NCBI RefSeq assembly: GCF_946885955.1
Contig: NZ_CAMPHI010000003.1
Coordinates: 121,474-185,473 of the forward strand
Length of the DNA: 64,000 bases
Direction: 5' to 3'
Origin: an uncultured Pseudomonas sp.
Lineage (GTDB): Bacteria > Pseudomonadota > Gammaproteobacteria > Pseudomonadales > Pseudomonadaceae
The notes below the pieces were generated by a model. It was given only the letters and a program-made list of their open reading frames with translations, did not search any database and was not told the origin of the DNA. Both the position numbers and the translations under genes were made by a program. This document shows positions 27,614 through 37,134 of this stretch, piece after piece (position 1 is the stretch's first letter; each line of letters opens with the position of its first letter).

Positions 27614-28087
27614 TTAATCCATCCCCCCGCATAGCTCGGCCGCGCGCAGCAGCGCGGCGGTCAGGCTGTGGCGTTCCCACTCGCTGAGTGCAGCGAAACG
27701 CTGACGGAACTCGGGCGGTAGCAGGCTCGGCGCCTGACGCATCAGCTCGCGGCCCGCGTCGCTGAGCAACAACCATTGCCGGCGCCGATCCTGATCGTCG
27801 CGCTGACGCTGCAGCAGCCCGAGTTCTTCGAGCCTGTCGAGCATCCCCGACAGGGTTGCCGCAGTCAGGCTGACACGGCCGCTGAGCGCGCTCGCGGTCA
27901 TCCGCGCCTCATCCGCCAGCACCTGCAAAATCATCAATTGCATCGGCGTCAGGCCGCCAAAACGACTGAGTCGCTTGGCATGCACCTCACCGGCCTGCTG
28001 CAGCCGCCGCAAGGCCTTGAACAAGGGCATTTCAAAAGCGCTCAGCGCAGAAAAATCAATTTCAGCTGGAACTATTTTTTCGCTCAC
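27614..28087 (-). CDS. MarR-family transcriptional regulator
   Basis: About 157 residues from a GTG at 28087 (a TTG at 28099 is also possible; neither has a good ribosome site). The winged helix region includes LTPMQLMILQVLADEARMTASALSGRVSLTAATLSGMLDRLEELGLLQRQRDDQDRRRQWLLLSDAG, clear MarR. It sits divergent to the osmoprotectant NAGGN operon, as in other Pseudomonas. A 16-bp palindrome lies in the gap, 25 bases upstream of the start, and is a good candidate operator. Its ligand is unknown. Confidence 0.88.
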   Translation of the reverse strand: MSEKIVPAEIDFSALSAFEMPLFKALRRLQQAGEVHAKRLSRFGGLTPMQLMILQVLADEARMTASALSGRVSLTAATLSGMLDRLEELGLLQRQRDDQDRRRQWLLLSDAGRELMRQAPSLLPPEFRQRFAALSEWERHSLTAALLRAAELCGGMD

Positions 28088-28111
28088 TGCGTCAACCAAA
28101 CTGGTATTAAA

Positions 28112-28127
28112 GCTTTGACATCAAAGC
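28112..28127. promoter_or_regulatory. Palindromic candidate MarR operator
   Basis: GCTTTGA-CA-TCAAAGC, a perfect 7-bp inverted repeat with a 2-base centre, the size and form of MarR operators. On the plus strand it contains a perfect TTGACA (28115-28120), a possible -35 box reading toward the NAGGN operon. On the minus strand it overlaps the likely -10 zone of the MarR gene (a TTTACA lies 17 bases earlier). Binding here could control both directions. Confidence 0.6.
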
Positions 28128-28188
28128 ATTATTTTGTTTTGGTGTAAAAGGCTCAGCGATATCCGTTGAACAGCTATAAGCAGCGCAG

Positions 28189-28320
28189 AAGGAGGTCATC
28201 CTGCTCGTTAACGGTCTACTTTTAACAGGACAGCTTCAGCCACTCGCTGCGTTGCTAGCCAAGCATCGCGCTTGCCAACGGATTAAACGCGAAACCACTC
28301 CCCAACGGCCACACCGGTAA
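28189..28320 (+). promoter_or_regulatory. Leader of the NAGGN operon with an orphan Shine-Dalgarno sequence
   Basis: AAGGAGG at 28189-28195 is a near-perfect ribosome site, but no ATG, GTG or TTG stands at the right distance. The codon 5 bases on is CTG (28201). From it a 39-codon frame runs to TAA at 28318-28320, ending 6 bases before the amidotransferase ATG. It may be a leader peptide with a rare start, or a degenerate gene. Confidence 0.3.
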
Positions 28321-28326
28321 GGAATT

Positions 28327-30096
28327 ATGTGCGGAATAGCTGGAGAACTACGTTTTGATCAACGCGCGGCCGACCTCGCCGCCGTCGAGCGCATCACCCA
28401 TCACCTCGCCCCGCGCGGCCCAGACGCGCACGGTTTTCACAGCCAAGGGCCGGTCGCCCTCGGCCATCGCCGACTGAAGATCATGGATCTGGCCGAAGCC
28501 TCGGGCCAGCCGATGATCGACAGCGAACTCGGCCTATCAATGGTGTTCAACGGCGCCATCTACAACTACCCGGAACTGCGCAGCGAGCTGCAAGCGCTGG
28601 GCTATCGCTTCTTCTCCGACGGTGACACCGAGGTACTGCTCAAGGGCTACCACGCCTGGGGCAAGGACCTGCTGCCCAAGCTTAACGGCATGTTCGCCTT
28701 CGCCATCTGGGAGCGCGACAGCCAGCAGCTGTTCATCGCCCGCGACCGTCTCGGGGTCAAGCCGCTGTACCTCTCGCACACCGGGCAGCGCCTGCGCTTC
28801 GCCTCCAGCTTGCCGGCGCTGATGCAGGGCGGTGATATCGCCAAGACCCTCGACCCCATCGCGCTCAATCACTACCTGAATTTCCATGCCGTGGTGCCGG
28901 CACCGCGGACCATCCTCGCCGGGGTGAAAAAACTGCCGCCAGCCACCTGGCTGCGCGTCGACGTCCAAGGCAACTGCGAACAGCAAAGCTGGTGGCAGCT
29001 GGATTACGGTCCGCGCGGCGACGAAGCAGCGTTCGGCCTGGAAGAATGGCGCGATCGCGTGCTCGACGGCATGCGCGAAGCCGTGTCGATCCGCCAACGC
29101 GCGGCGGTGGATGTCGGCGTGCTGCTGTCCGGCGGGGTGGATTCGAGCATGCTGGTCGGCCTGCTACGCGAAGCCGGGGTGGAAAACCTCTCGACCTTCT
29201 CCATCGGCTTTCAGGATGCCGGCGGCGAACGCGGCGATGAGTTCCAGTATTCCGACCTGATCGCCGAGCGCTTCGCGACCCGACACCATCAGCTGCGCAT
29301 CGGCGAGAACGAAATTATCGAGCAGTTACCGGCTGCCTTTCGCGCGATGAGCGAGCCGATGGTCAGCCACGACTGCATCGCCTTCTACCTGCTGTCGCGC
29401 GAGGTGGCCAAGCATTGCAAGGTGGTACAGAGCGGCCAGGGTGCCGACGAACTGTTCGCCGGCTACCACTGGTATCCATTGGTCGATGGCGCCGAAGATA
29501 CCTTTAGCGCTTATCGCCAGGCGTTCTTCGACCGCGATCACGACGAGTACGCGGCTTGCGTGCAACCGGCCTGGCTGACCGGCGACGTCGCTGGCGATTT
29601 CGTCCGTGAGCACTTCGCCCTACCGGGGGCGACGGCGGCGGTGGACAAGGCCTTGCGCCTGGACAGCACGGTGATGCTGGTCGAAGACCCGGTCAAGCGG
29701 GTCGACAACATGACCATGGCCTGGGGCCTGGAGGCGCGCACACCATTCCTCGACTACCGATTGGCGGAACTCTCGGCGCGGATACCGGGTCGATTCAAGC
29801 TACCGGATGGCGGCAAACATGTGCTCAAGGAAGCGGCGCGCCAGGTGATCCCGGCGGCGGTGATCGACCGTCCCAAAGGTTACTTTCCAGTGCCCGGTCT
29901 CAAGCACCTGGAAGGCGCGACCCTCGGCTGGGTACGCGATCTGCTGGTCGACCCGAGCCAGGATCGCGGCCTGTTCAACCCGGCCATGCTCGACCGTCTG
30001 CTCAGCGATCCCCACGGCCAACTGACACCCCTGCGCGGCTCCAAGCTGTGGCAAATGGCGGCACTCAATCTATGGTTGAACGAGCAAGGGCTTTGA
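28327..30096 (+). CDS. N-acetylglutaminylglutamine amidotransferase (asparagine synthetase-like)
   Basis: 589 residues. It starts MCGIAGELRF, so Cys2 is the glutaminase nucleophile after Met removal; the class II glutamine amidotransferase domain spans about residues 2-200. The C-terminal asparagine synthase domain has the PP-loop GVLLSGGVDSSMLVGLL near residue 265. In Pseudomonas this paralogue (AsnO-like) amidates N-acetylglutaminylglutamine to NAGGN, a dipeptide osmoprotectant made in high salt. It is first in the operon with the synthetase and the M42 peptidase. AAGGAA precedes the ATG. The role rests on this conserved neighbourhood. Confidence 0.92.
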   Translation: MCGIAGELRFDQRAADLAAVERITHHLAPRGPDAHGFHSQGPVALGHRRLKIMDLAEASGQPMIDSELGLSMVFNGAIYNYPELRSELQALGYRFFSDGDTEVLLKGYHAWGKDLLPKLNGMFAFAIWERDSQQLFIARDRLGVKPLYLSHTGQRLRFASSLPALMQGGDIAKTLDPIALNHYLNFHAVVPAPRTILAGVKKLPPATWLRVDVQGNCEQQSWWQLDYGPRGDEAAFGLEEWRDRVLDGMREAVSIRQRAAVDVGVLLSGGVDSSMLVGLLREAGVENLSTFSIGFQDAGGERGDEFQYSDLIAERFATRHHQLRIGENEIIEQLPAAFRAMSEPMVSHDCIAFYLLSREVAKHCKVVQSGQGADELFAGYHWYPLVDGAEDTFSAYRQAFFDRDHDEYAACVQPAWLTGDVAGDFVREHFALPGATAAVDKALRLDSTVMLVEDPVKRVDNMTMAWGLEARTPFLDYRLAELSARIPGRFKLPDGGKHVLKEAARQVIPAAVIDRPKGYFPVPGLKHLEGATLGWVRDLLVDPSQDRGLFNPAMLDRLLSDPHGQLTPLRGSKLWQMAALNLWLNEQGL

Positions 30097-30136
30097 CCAC
30101 CACGACTGCAACCCGAGGATGCCACCCTACTTTTCA

Positions 30137-30156
30137 GCCCCGGCATTATCCGGGGC
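30137..30156 (+). repeat. Intercistronic hairpin in the NAGGN operon
   Basis: GCCCCGG-CATTAT-CCGGGGC, a perfect 7-bp stem with a 6-base loop, between the amidotransferase stop and the synthetase start, 28 bases before the ATG. It has no U-tract, so it may stabilise or cleave the mRNA or set relative expression instead of terminating. Confidence 0.45.
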
Positions 30157-30184
30157 ACACCGCACAAGCAAAGGAAGTACTCCA

Positions 30185-31921
30185 ATGCGCGCCACTGCCT
30201 TCAATCAACGCCTGCTTCGCGGCCAACCTCCCTCCTACGAGCGCCTGCAAGCGCGCTTTGCCGAAGAGCACGGCAGCGAACTGGGTCAGCCCAAGGTCGT
30301 GCACTGCGGCTGGGGCCGCCTGCTGATCGGCCACACCTACCCGGACGCCAGTGAGCTGGCCGCTGACCTGCTCAACGAGCAGGCCGGCGAACGCGATATC
30401 GCACTCTACGTCGCCGCGCCCCAGCAAGTGCTGGCGCAGGCGCCGCAGCAATTGTTCCTCGACCCCTCCGACACCCTGCGCCTGTGGTTCAGCGATTACC
30501 GTCCGGCGCAGTGCGTATTCCGCGGCTACCGCATTCGCCGGGCGCAGAACGCCGAAGACTGGCAAGCGATCAATTGCCTGTACCAGATGCGCGGCATGCT
30601 GCCGATCGACCCGGACAAACTCACCCCGCGGCGCCTCGGCGGGCCGGTGTACTGGCTGGCCGAGGATGAAGACAGCGGTATGGTGATCGGCAGCGTCATG
30701 GGCCTCGACCATCACAAGGCCTATAAGGATCCGGAAAACGGCAGCAGCCTCTGGTGCCTGGCGGTCGACCCGCGCTGCACGCGCCCCGGCGTCGGCGAGG
30801 TGCTGGTGCGCCACCTGATCGAACACTTTATGAGCCGCGGCCTGAGCTACCTCGACCTGTCGGTGCTGCACGACAACGGCCAGGCCAAGAAGCTCTACGC
30901 CAAGCTGGGTTTCCGCGAGCTGCAGACCTTCAGCATCAAGCGCAAGAACGGCATCAACCAGACCCTGTTTCTCGGTCCTGGGCCGCACACGGAGATGAAC
31001 CCCTATGCGCGGATCATCGTCGACGAAGCGTTGCGCCGCGGTATCGAAGTGCAGGTGGACGACAGCGAAGCCGGTCTGTTCACCCTGAGCCAGGGCGGGC
31101 GGCGGATTCGCTGTCGCGAATCGCTGACCGACCTGACCAGCGCGGTGAGCATGACCCTGTGCCAGGACAAGCGCCTGACCCACCGCACCTTGGCCCGCGC
31201 CGGCCTGCGTCTGCCCGCCCAGCGCCTGGCCGGCAGCGCCGAAGAGAACGCGGCGTTCCTCGCCGAACATGGCCGCCTGGTGGTCAAGCCGGTGGATGGC
31301 GAACAGGGCCAGGGCGTCGCGGTCGACCTGCGCAGCCCGGCCGAGGTGCAAGCGGCGATCGAACGCGCCCAGCCCTTCGACAGCCGGGTGCTGCTGGAGA
31401 GTTTTCATCCAGGCCTCGACCTGCGCATTCTGGTGATCGGCTTCGAAGTGGTCGCCGCCGCCATCCGCCGCCCCGCGGAAGTGATCGGCGACGGGCGTCA
31501 CAGCATCGGCGAATTGATCGACGCCCAGAGCCGCCGCCGCCAAGCCGCCACCGACGGCGAAAGCCGCATCCCCAAGGACGCCGAAACCCTGCGCACACTG
31601 CATGCCGCCGGGGTCGACTACGACAGCGTGCTGCCCCAGGGGCAACGCCTGGCCGTGCGCAAGACCGCCAACCTGCACACCGGCGGCAGCCTCGAGGATG
31701 TCACCGAAATCCTCCACCCGACGCTCGCTGACGCCGCAGTAAAAGCCGCCCGTGCCCTGGATATCCCGGTGGTCGGCCTCGACTTGCTGGTGCCGGCCGC
31801 CGATCAAGCCGATTACGTATTTATCGAAGCCAACGAGCGCGCCGGCCTGGCCAATCACCAGCCGCAACCCACCGCGGAACGCTTTATCGATTTGCTGTTC
31901 CCGCTCAGCCAGGTTGGTTGA
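30185..31921 (+). CDS. N-acetylglutaminylglutamine synthetase (GNAT-ATP-grasp fusion)
   Basis: 578 residues with two catalytic domains. A GNAT acetyltransferase domain (about 105-280) includes LAVDPRCTRPGVGEVLVRHLIEH and is followed by a short linker. A C-terminal ATP-grasp ligase (about 310-578) has VVKPVDGEQGQGVAVDL and the metal-binding end FIEANERAGL. This pairing fits acetylation of glutamine and ligation of two glutamines to give N-acetylglutaminylglutamine. ATG at 30185 (MRATAFNQRLL) has AAAGGAAG upstream; an earlier in-frame start is rejected because it has no such site. Second gene of the NAGGN operon. Confidence 0.92.
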   Translation: MRATAFNQRLLRGQPPSYERLQARFAEEHGSELGQPKVVHCGWGRLLIGHTYPDASELAADLLNEQAGERDIALYVAAPQQVLAQAPQQLFLDPSDTLRLWFSDYRPAQCVFRGYRIRRAQNAEDWQAINCLYQMRGMLPIDPDKLTPRRLGGPVYWLAEDEDSGMVIGSVMGLDHHKAYKDPENGSSLWCLAVDPRCTRPGVGEVLVRHLIEHFMSRGLSYLDLSVLHDNGQAKKLYAKLGFRELQTFSIKRKNGINQTLFLGPGPHTEMNPYARIIVDEALRRGIEVQVDDSEAGLFTLSQGGRRIRCRESLTDLTSAVSMTLCQDKRLTHRTLARAGLRLPAQRLAGSAEENAAFLAEHGRLVVKPVDGEQGQGVAVDLRSPAEVQAAIERAQPFDSRVLLESFHPGLDLRILVIGFEVVAAAIRRPAEVIGDGRHSIGELIDAQSRRRQAATDGESRIPKDAETLRTLHAAGVDYDSVLPQGQRLAVRKTANLHTGGSLEDVTEILHPTLADAAVKAARALDIPVVGLDLLVPAADQADYVFIEANERAGLANHQPQPTAERFIDLLFPLSQVG

Positions 31922-32035
31922 TGCGCGACCACAATCGCGGGCGGGCCAACCGCCCGCTGTAGGAGCCAGGGGGGACGCCTACATACAAGACAAGCGAAAA
32001 GCCTTTTATCTCTGCAGTACCAAGGAGACGCTCCT

Positions 32036-33226
32036 ATGCAACACCTCCCCGAACCCGATCTCGACTATATGCAGAAAGTCCTGCTGGAAATGCTCGCGAT
32101 TCCCAGCCCCACCGGCTTTACCGACACCATCGTGCGCTACGTCGCCGAGCGCCTCGAGGAAATCGGCATTCCCTTCGAAATGACCCGCCGCGGCACCATT
32201 CGCGGCACGCTGAAGGGCAAGCAGAACAGCCCAGACCGCGCCGTTGCCGCACACCTGGACACCATTGGCGCGATCGTCCGCAGCGTGCAGGACAACGGTC
32301 GCCTGGGCCTGTCGCCGGTCGGTTGCTGGTCCAGCCGCTTCGCCGAGGGCAGCCGGGTCAGCGTATTCACCGACACCGGCGTGATCCGTGGCAGCGTGTT
32401 GCCGCTGATGGCCTCGGGACATGCGTTCAATACCGAAGTGGACCGTCTGCCGATCAGCTGGGACCACGTCGAACTGCGCCTGGACGCCTACAGCGCGACC
32501 CGTGCCGATTGCGAGTCTCTGGGCGTGTCGGTCGGCGATTTCGTCGCCTTCGACCCGCTGCCGGAGTTCACCGAAAGCGGCCATATCAGCGCCCGCCACC
32601 TGGACGATAAAGCCGGCGTGGCGGCACTGCTGGCCTCGCTCAAGGCGATCGTCGAAAGCGGCGTCGAGCCGGAGATCGACTGTCACCCGCTGTTCACCAT
32701 CACCGAAGAAACCGGCTCGGGGGCAGCCGCGGCCCTGCCCTGGGACGTCAGCGAGTTCGTCGGTATCGATATCGCGCCGGTGGCTCCCGGCCAGCAATCG
32801 AGCGAGCACGCGGTCAGCGTGGCCATGCAGGACTCCGGCGGCCCATACGACTACCACCTCTCGCGCCAATTGCTGCGCCTGGCCGGCGAGCACGAGATCC
32901 CGGTGCGCCGCGACCTGTTCCGCTACTACCACAGCGACGCCCAGTCGGCGATCACCGCCGGCCATGACATCCGCATCGCCCTGCTCGCTTTCGGCTGCGA
33001 CGCCACCCACGGCTACGAGCGCACCCATATCGACAGCCTGGCCGCCCTCGCCCGCCTGCTCAGCGCCTACATGCTCAGCCAGCCGGTATTCGCCAGCGAC
33101 GCCCAACCGGCCCAGGGCTCGCTGGAACGTTTCAGCCATCAACTCGAGCACGATGCGCAGATGGAAAGCGATACCCGTGTGCCAACTGTCGACAGTTTGC
33201 TCGGTATTCGTGATCAGGACGCTTGA
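32036..33226 (+). CDS. M42-family metallopeptidase of the NAGGN osmoprotectant system
   Basis: 396 residues, M42 aminopeptidase-like (deblocking) fold. Metal ligands of the family are visible in VAAHLDTIGA, ARHLDDKAGVAALLA, TITEETGSG (catalytic Glu-Glu) and GYERTHIDS. It follows the NAGGN synthetase by 114 bases with AAGGAGA before the ATG. This peptidase always accompanies the NAGGN pair in the genomes I recall. It may degrade the dipeptide when the salt stress ends or regenerate glutamine, which is inference. Cytosolic. Confidence 0.9.
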   Translation: MQHLPEPDLDYMQKVLLEMLAIPSPTGFTDTIVRYVAERLEEIGIPFEMTRRGTIRGTLKGKQNSPDRAVAAHLDTIGAIVRSVQDNGRLGLSPVGCWSSRFAEGSRVSVFTDTGVIRGSVLPLMASGHAFNTEVDRLPISWDHVELRLDAYSATRADCESLGVSVGDFVAFDPLPEFTESGHISARHLDDKAGVAALLASLKAIVESGVEPEIDCHPLFTITEETGSGAAAALPWDVSEFVGIDIAPVAPGQQSSEHAVSVAMQDSGGPYDYHLSRQLLRLAGEHEIPVRRDLFRYYHSDAQSAITAGHDIRIALLAFGCDATHGYERTHIDSLAALARLLSAYMLSQPVFASDAQPAQGSLERFSHQLEHDAQMESDTRVPTVDSLLGIRDQDA

Positions 33227-33361
33227 TGGGCGCCGCGCATCCGGGCAAAGTGATCGGCAGATTGGCCGGCCCTACGCAGCTTCGCGCGGCCGCTGGCGGC
33301 GAAGGGGTGCATGAAACCCGTGCATTGTTCGCCCGTCTGATCATGACAACGGGGTTCCCGG

Positions 33362-36112
33362 ATGGCGCGTATTGGTCTGGCGGTGCTGTTGCTCTGGCTA
33401 TGCGGCCCGCTCTGGGCCATGCCGCCGGCAGAATTGGCGCGGGACGACCTGCGCATTTCTCTGGGGCCGTACCTGAGCTATCTGGAGGACAGCCAGGGCG
33501 AACTGGAGCCGGACCAAGTCAACGCCCTGCCCGACGAGCGTTTCACCCCGGTTCGCGGCGATCATGCCAACCTTGGCAAAAGCTCCTCGGCCTGGTGGTT
33601 CAGGGCGCAGTTGCATAACCAGCTGGCGCACCCCCTGTCCGGTTATCTGGAAGTCAATTACCCGCTGCTCGACGACGTGCAAATCTATCTGGCCTCGCCC
33701 TCCGGCGAATGGCAGCGCCAGGACAGCGGCGATCGCTATGCGTTCGCCCAGCGCCCGGTGCAGGTGCGCAATTTCTGGTTCCCCCTCGACCTGCCCACAG
33801 GCGAGAGCACGCTGCTGGTACGGGTGGAAACCACCAGCACGATCTTCCTGCCGTTGTATTTCAGTAGCTACCACGCCAGCGCGGCCATTCAAGAAAACCT
33901 CATGGGCGTCAACGGGGCGTTCTACGGCGTGGTCTTCGCGATGTTCTGCTATAACCTGTTCCTGTTTATCTCGCTGCGCGAGCCGGCCTATTTCTGGTAC
34001 CTGGTGTACAACCTGAACGTGGGCCTGTTCGCCGCAAGCTTCGACGGCATGCTGTTCAAACTGCTGCCCGAGCATGTCGGCCTGCAGTCGGTGAGCATCT
34101 ATATCCTGATGTATATCCACTGCCTCACGGCTACCCAGTTCAGTCGCCATTTCCTGCACACCCGCCAGAATTTCCCAAGGCTCGACCGAGGGCTGCGGGG
34201 ATTTATGCTGCTGGTCGGCGCTTGCTTGCTATCGGCGCCGCTGATCGGCCTGCTGGCCTGGAACATTCTCGCCAGTTTGACGGTGTTGGTGGTTTCCCTG
34301 GTGCTACTGCTCAGCGGCTCCTACGTCTGGCGCAAGGGCCTGCGCTATGGTTCCTACTACATCATCGCCTGGGGCACTTTGCTGGTTTCCTTCATCATCG
34401 CCACCTCGGGCTCCCTGGGCATCGAATGGTTCGGCTTATATGGGGCATCGGTGATAAAAACCGGTGTAACCATCGAGCTTCTCACGCTGTCCATTGGTTT
34501 AGCGGATCGCATTAACCTCCTCAAAGAAGAGGGTTTTCAATCGCGCCGCGCGGCCGAACAGGCGGAGATCGAGAACCAGGCCAAGGGCCGCTTCCTGGCC
34601 AAGATGAGTCATGAGATTCGTACGCCGCTCAATGGCGTGCTGGGCATGCTGCAGTTGCTCAAGGAAACCCCGCTGGATCGCAGCCAGCGTTTCTATGTCG
34701 ATACCATTTCCAGTTCCGGTAGCTCACTTATGGCGGTTATCAACGACATCCTCGACTATGCACGTATCGAATCCGGCAAGCTCAGCCTGGAGCATATCGA
34801 TTTCGACCTCGAAGAGCTGGTCTCGGAAACCTTCAGCCTGTTTACCGGCCAGGCCCTGAACAAGCACCTGCGCCTGTACCTGAGCATGGAGGCCGGCGTA
34901 CCCCGACGCATCCTCGGCGACCCGACACGCATCAAGCAGGTTCTGATGAACCTGCTGAGCAATGCCCTGAAATTCACCGGCGAAGGCTATGTTTCCCTCG
35001 GCGTAAGCCGACGCAGCGACTCCCAGGGCAATACCCATCTGCTATTCACCATCAGCGACAGCGGCATCGGTATCGATGAGCGAGGCCAGAAACAGCTATT
35101 CGAATCCTTCGCCCAGGTCGACTCCAGCACCACGCGCCGCTACGGCGGCAGTGGCCTGGGCCTGGCCATCAGCAAGGAGCTGGTGGAAATGATGGGCGGT
35201 GCCATCGAGGTACAGAGCACGCCCGGCCAGGGCACCCGTTTCAGCTTCGGCATTCCGCTGACCAGCGAAAGCGAGCAGACCGACCCCCTGACCCGGTTGC
35301 TCAAAGGCCGTACCGCCCTGCTCGGCTCCCTCGATAGCCAGGGCCTGGACGCCTTGAGCCGGATCTTCGGACGCTGGGGCATGCGCACCGAACGTTGCCA
35401 GCGCCCTGAAAACCTGCACCAGCATCTGCAGGATTTCGCCTCCCCGCCGTTATTGGTGCTGATGGCGCCGTGGCCCGGCAACATCCAGCACTGGCTGGAC
35501 TCGCTGCAGCCGCAGCTGCAACCGGATCAGCGAATTCTCCTGCTCTGCGCACCGGAACAATGCCAGCAGGCGCTGCCGGGACCCGGCATGCATTTGCTTA
35601 GTCTGGCTCAACCGCTGGCGATCACAGCCTTGCGCCAGGCACTGAACGATCTTTATGAGCAAGCGCCCGGCACACTCCCCAGCGCGACCCGGGAACTGCA
35701 CTGCGACAGCGACGCGGCACCCTGCATCCTGGTGGCCGAGGACAATCCGGTTAACCAGATGGTGGTGCAGGGTTTCCTGAAAAAACGCGGTTACAGTGTG
35801 TGCCTGGTGACCAACGGTCTGGCGGCGGTAACCCAATACCAGCAGAACCCGGCGGCGATCCAATTGATCCTGATGGACTGCGAAATGCCGGAAATGGACG
35901 GATTCGAGGCCACACGACAGATTCGCCGCCTGGAACGCCAGCAAGGGCTGCCGGCGGTGCCAATAGTCGCACTGACTGCGCATATCCTCGACGAACACCG
36001 CCAGCATGGCCTCGCCGTCGGCATGGACGACTTTCTCGGCAAGCCGCTGGACAGCGCAAAACTCTACAGCACCCTCGAGCGCTACCTGTATAAAGCGCTG
36101 CACGACGATTGA
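33362..36112 (+). CDS. Hybrid sensor histidine kinase with 7TM-DISM sensor
   Basis: 916 residues. A signal peptide (residues 1-19) and a periplasmic DISM extracellular domain (about 20-180) precede seven membrane helices (about 185-385). The dimerisation helix has His417 in [16 protein letters not shown], and the ATPase domain has [16 protein letters not shown] and [14 protein letters not shown]. Residues about 650-790 look like a degenerate receiver without a phospho-acceptor aspartate. A real C-terminal receiver has Asp839 in [14 protein letters not shown]. It is 135 bases after the NAGGN peptidase on the same strand and likely senses envelope or osmotic conditions. That link is inferred from gene order only. 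Confidence 0.9.
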   Translation: MARIGLAVLLLWLCGPLWAMPPAELARDDLRISLGPYLSYLEDSQGELEPDQVNALPDERFTPVRGDHANLGKSSSAWWFRAQLHNQLAHPLSGYLEVNYPLLDDVQIYLASPSGEWQRQDSGDRYAFAQRPVQVRNFWFPLDLPTGESTLLVRVETTSTIFLPLYFSSYHASAAIQENLMGVNGAFYGVVFAMFCYNLFLFISLREPAYFWYLVYNLNVGLFAASFDGMLFKLLPEHVGLQSVSIYILMYIHCLTATQFSRHFLHTRQNFPRLDRGLRGFMLLVGACLLSAPLIGLLAWNILASLTVLVVSLVLLLSGSYVWRKGLRYGSYYIIAWGTLLVSFIIATSGSLGIEWFGLYGASVIKTGVTIELLTLSIGLADRINLLKEEGFQSRRAAEQAEIENQAKGRFLAKMSHEIRTPLNGVLGMLQLLKETPLDRSQRFYVDTISSSGSSLMAVINDILDYARIESGKLSLEHIDFDLEELVSETFSLFTGQALNKHLRLYLSMEAGVPRRILGDPTRIKQVLMNLLSNALKFTGEGYVSLGVSRRSDSQGNTHLLFTISDSGIGIDERGQKQLFESFAQVDSSTTRRYGGSGLGLAISKELVEMMGGAIEVQSTPGQGTRFSFGIPLTSESEQTDPLTRLLKGRTALLGSLDSQGLDALSRIFGRWGMRTERCQRPENLHQHLQDFASPPLLVLMAPWPGNIQHWLDSLQPQLQPDQRILLLCAPEQCQQALPGPGMHLLSLAQPLAITALRQALNDLYEQAPGTLPSATRELHCDSDAAPCILVAEDNPVNQMVVQGFLKKRGYSVCLVTNGLAAVTQYQQNPAAIQLILMDCEMPEMDGFEATRQIRRLERQQGLPAVPIVALTAHILDEHRQHGLAVGMDDFLGKPLDSAKLYSTLERYLYKALHDD

Positions 36113-36164
36113 GCATGGCCGATGCGCCGGTTAGCATCGCCGCTATATTTTGGAGTATGACGCC

Positions 36165-36398
36165 GTGCTGATCCCCGCCGACCTGTTGCAAGCCGACACC
36201 CTGACCCGCCTGATCGAAGACTTCGTCACCCGTGAAGGAACCGACAATGGCGACGAAACGCCTCTGGAGACCCGCGTGCAACGGGTGCGCAAAGCGCTGG
36301 ATAAAGGCGAGGCGGTGATCGTTTTCGACCCGGAGAGCCAACAGTGTCAGCTCGCACTGAAACGTGATGTACCCAAGGAGTGGCTGGCGGAGCAGTAA
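36165..36398 (+). CDS. YheU-family protein
   Basis: 77 residues from GTG at 36165, with GGAG 9 bases upstream (a TTG at 36150 is also in frame). Sequence LIPADLLQADTLTRLIEDFVTREGT is the signature of YheU/PA3463-type proteins, acidic and soluble. The function is unknown. It follows the hybrid kinase by 52 bases on the same strand and may share its transcript. Confidence 0.85.
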   Translation: MLIPADLLQADTLTRLIEDFVTREGTDNGDETPLETRVQRVRKALDKGEAVIVFDPESQQCQLALKRDVPKEWLAEQ

Positions 36399-36523
36399 TA
36401 CCGGGCGCCAGCATCCAGCGTTCTGGTACTCCGGATGAAATCCGGAAAAACCACGCACGGCCAAATCCGATATCTCATCCAACCTGCCGACTAACCTGCG
36501 CGTAGAACCCGGGAAGCGTCTCG

Positions 36524-36952
36524 CTACCCACGCGCCCCGCCCTCACGCTCCCAGGCGCAACGCACCCGCAACTCGCCTTCCTGCGGGCTGTGCAGGCCAT
36601 TGTCCGATTCCCAGCGAAAGGTATGGGTGCCGTTCAACTCGGTTTCCAGATGCACCACCGCGCTGGTCCAGTACAGACGTTTGAGCAGCGCTTCGAACTG
36701 CTCCACCCACAAGCTCCATTCGTATTCGACCGAACGGTAACTGGCGCCGAAATGAATCACCTGGGTCTGATACAGGCCGGCGCTCGGCTGCACGCAGGAG
36801 GCGAACATTTCGCGACCGAGAAACGACCAGGCATCGCCGGCGGGCAGCTCGGCAAGCACCTGGCTGTTGATTTGACGACGCAGGCGACTTTCCGCCGAAC
36901 TCTCCGACGGCCAGTCGCGGATACAGCCATAGACTATGGATTCGGACTCCAC
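36524..36952 (-). CDS. Conserved hypothetical protein
   Basis: 142 residues from GTG at 36952, chosen because GGAG lies 7 bases upstream; an upstream TTG (36973) without such a site is rejected. Soluble and rich in Trp, Glu and Ser, with no membrane segment: RSVEYEWSLWVEQFEALLKRLYWTSAVVHLETELNGTHTFRWESD. I do not recognise the family. It is convergent with YheU and lies 126 bases away, with an imperfect repeat (CCGGAT-GAA-ATCCGG) in between. Confidence 0.65.
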   Translation of the reverse strand: MESESIVYGCIRDWPSESSAESRLRRQINSQVLAELPAGDAWSFLGREMFASCVQPSAGLYQTQVIHFGASYRSVEYEWSLWVEQFEALLKRLYWTSAVVHLETELNGTHTFRWESDNGLHSPQEGELRVRCAWEREGGARG

Positions 36953-37134
36953 ACGGGTACTCCAGCAAATCAAGGCTGCCTTCTATCACAGCACCGGAAC
37001 GCAAGAAAGGAACTACTACGAAACTTCGTTCCTTACAGACCCGCTGGCGGTGAATTGGTTATCCGCCGTGCGGCGGCCAGCTCGCCGACACCGATCCCTG
37101 GTGGGCCTGGTCGCCGCTCACAGCGGGTGCCATT

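Noticed and set aside
30146..31867. 573-residue minus-strand frame over the NAGGN synthetase
   Set aside because: Shadow of the plus-strand GNAT/ATP-grasp gene; high GC codon third positions often leave the opposite strand open.
31955..31985. Partial REP-like GTAGGAGCCAGGGGGGACGCCTAC before the M42 peptidase
   Set aside because: Only one arm and imperfect; too weak to call as a repeat.
36427..36450. CCGGAT-GAA-ATCCGG with A-run, terminator-like
   Set aside because: The A-run is on the wrong side for plus-strand termination and the stem is only 6 bp; left as an unexplained repeat.
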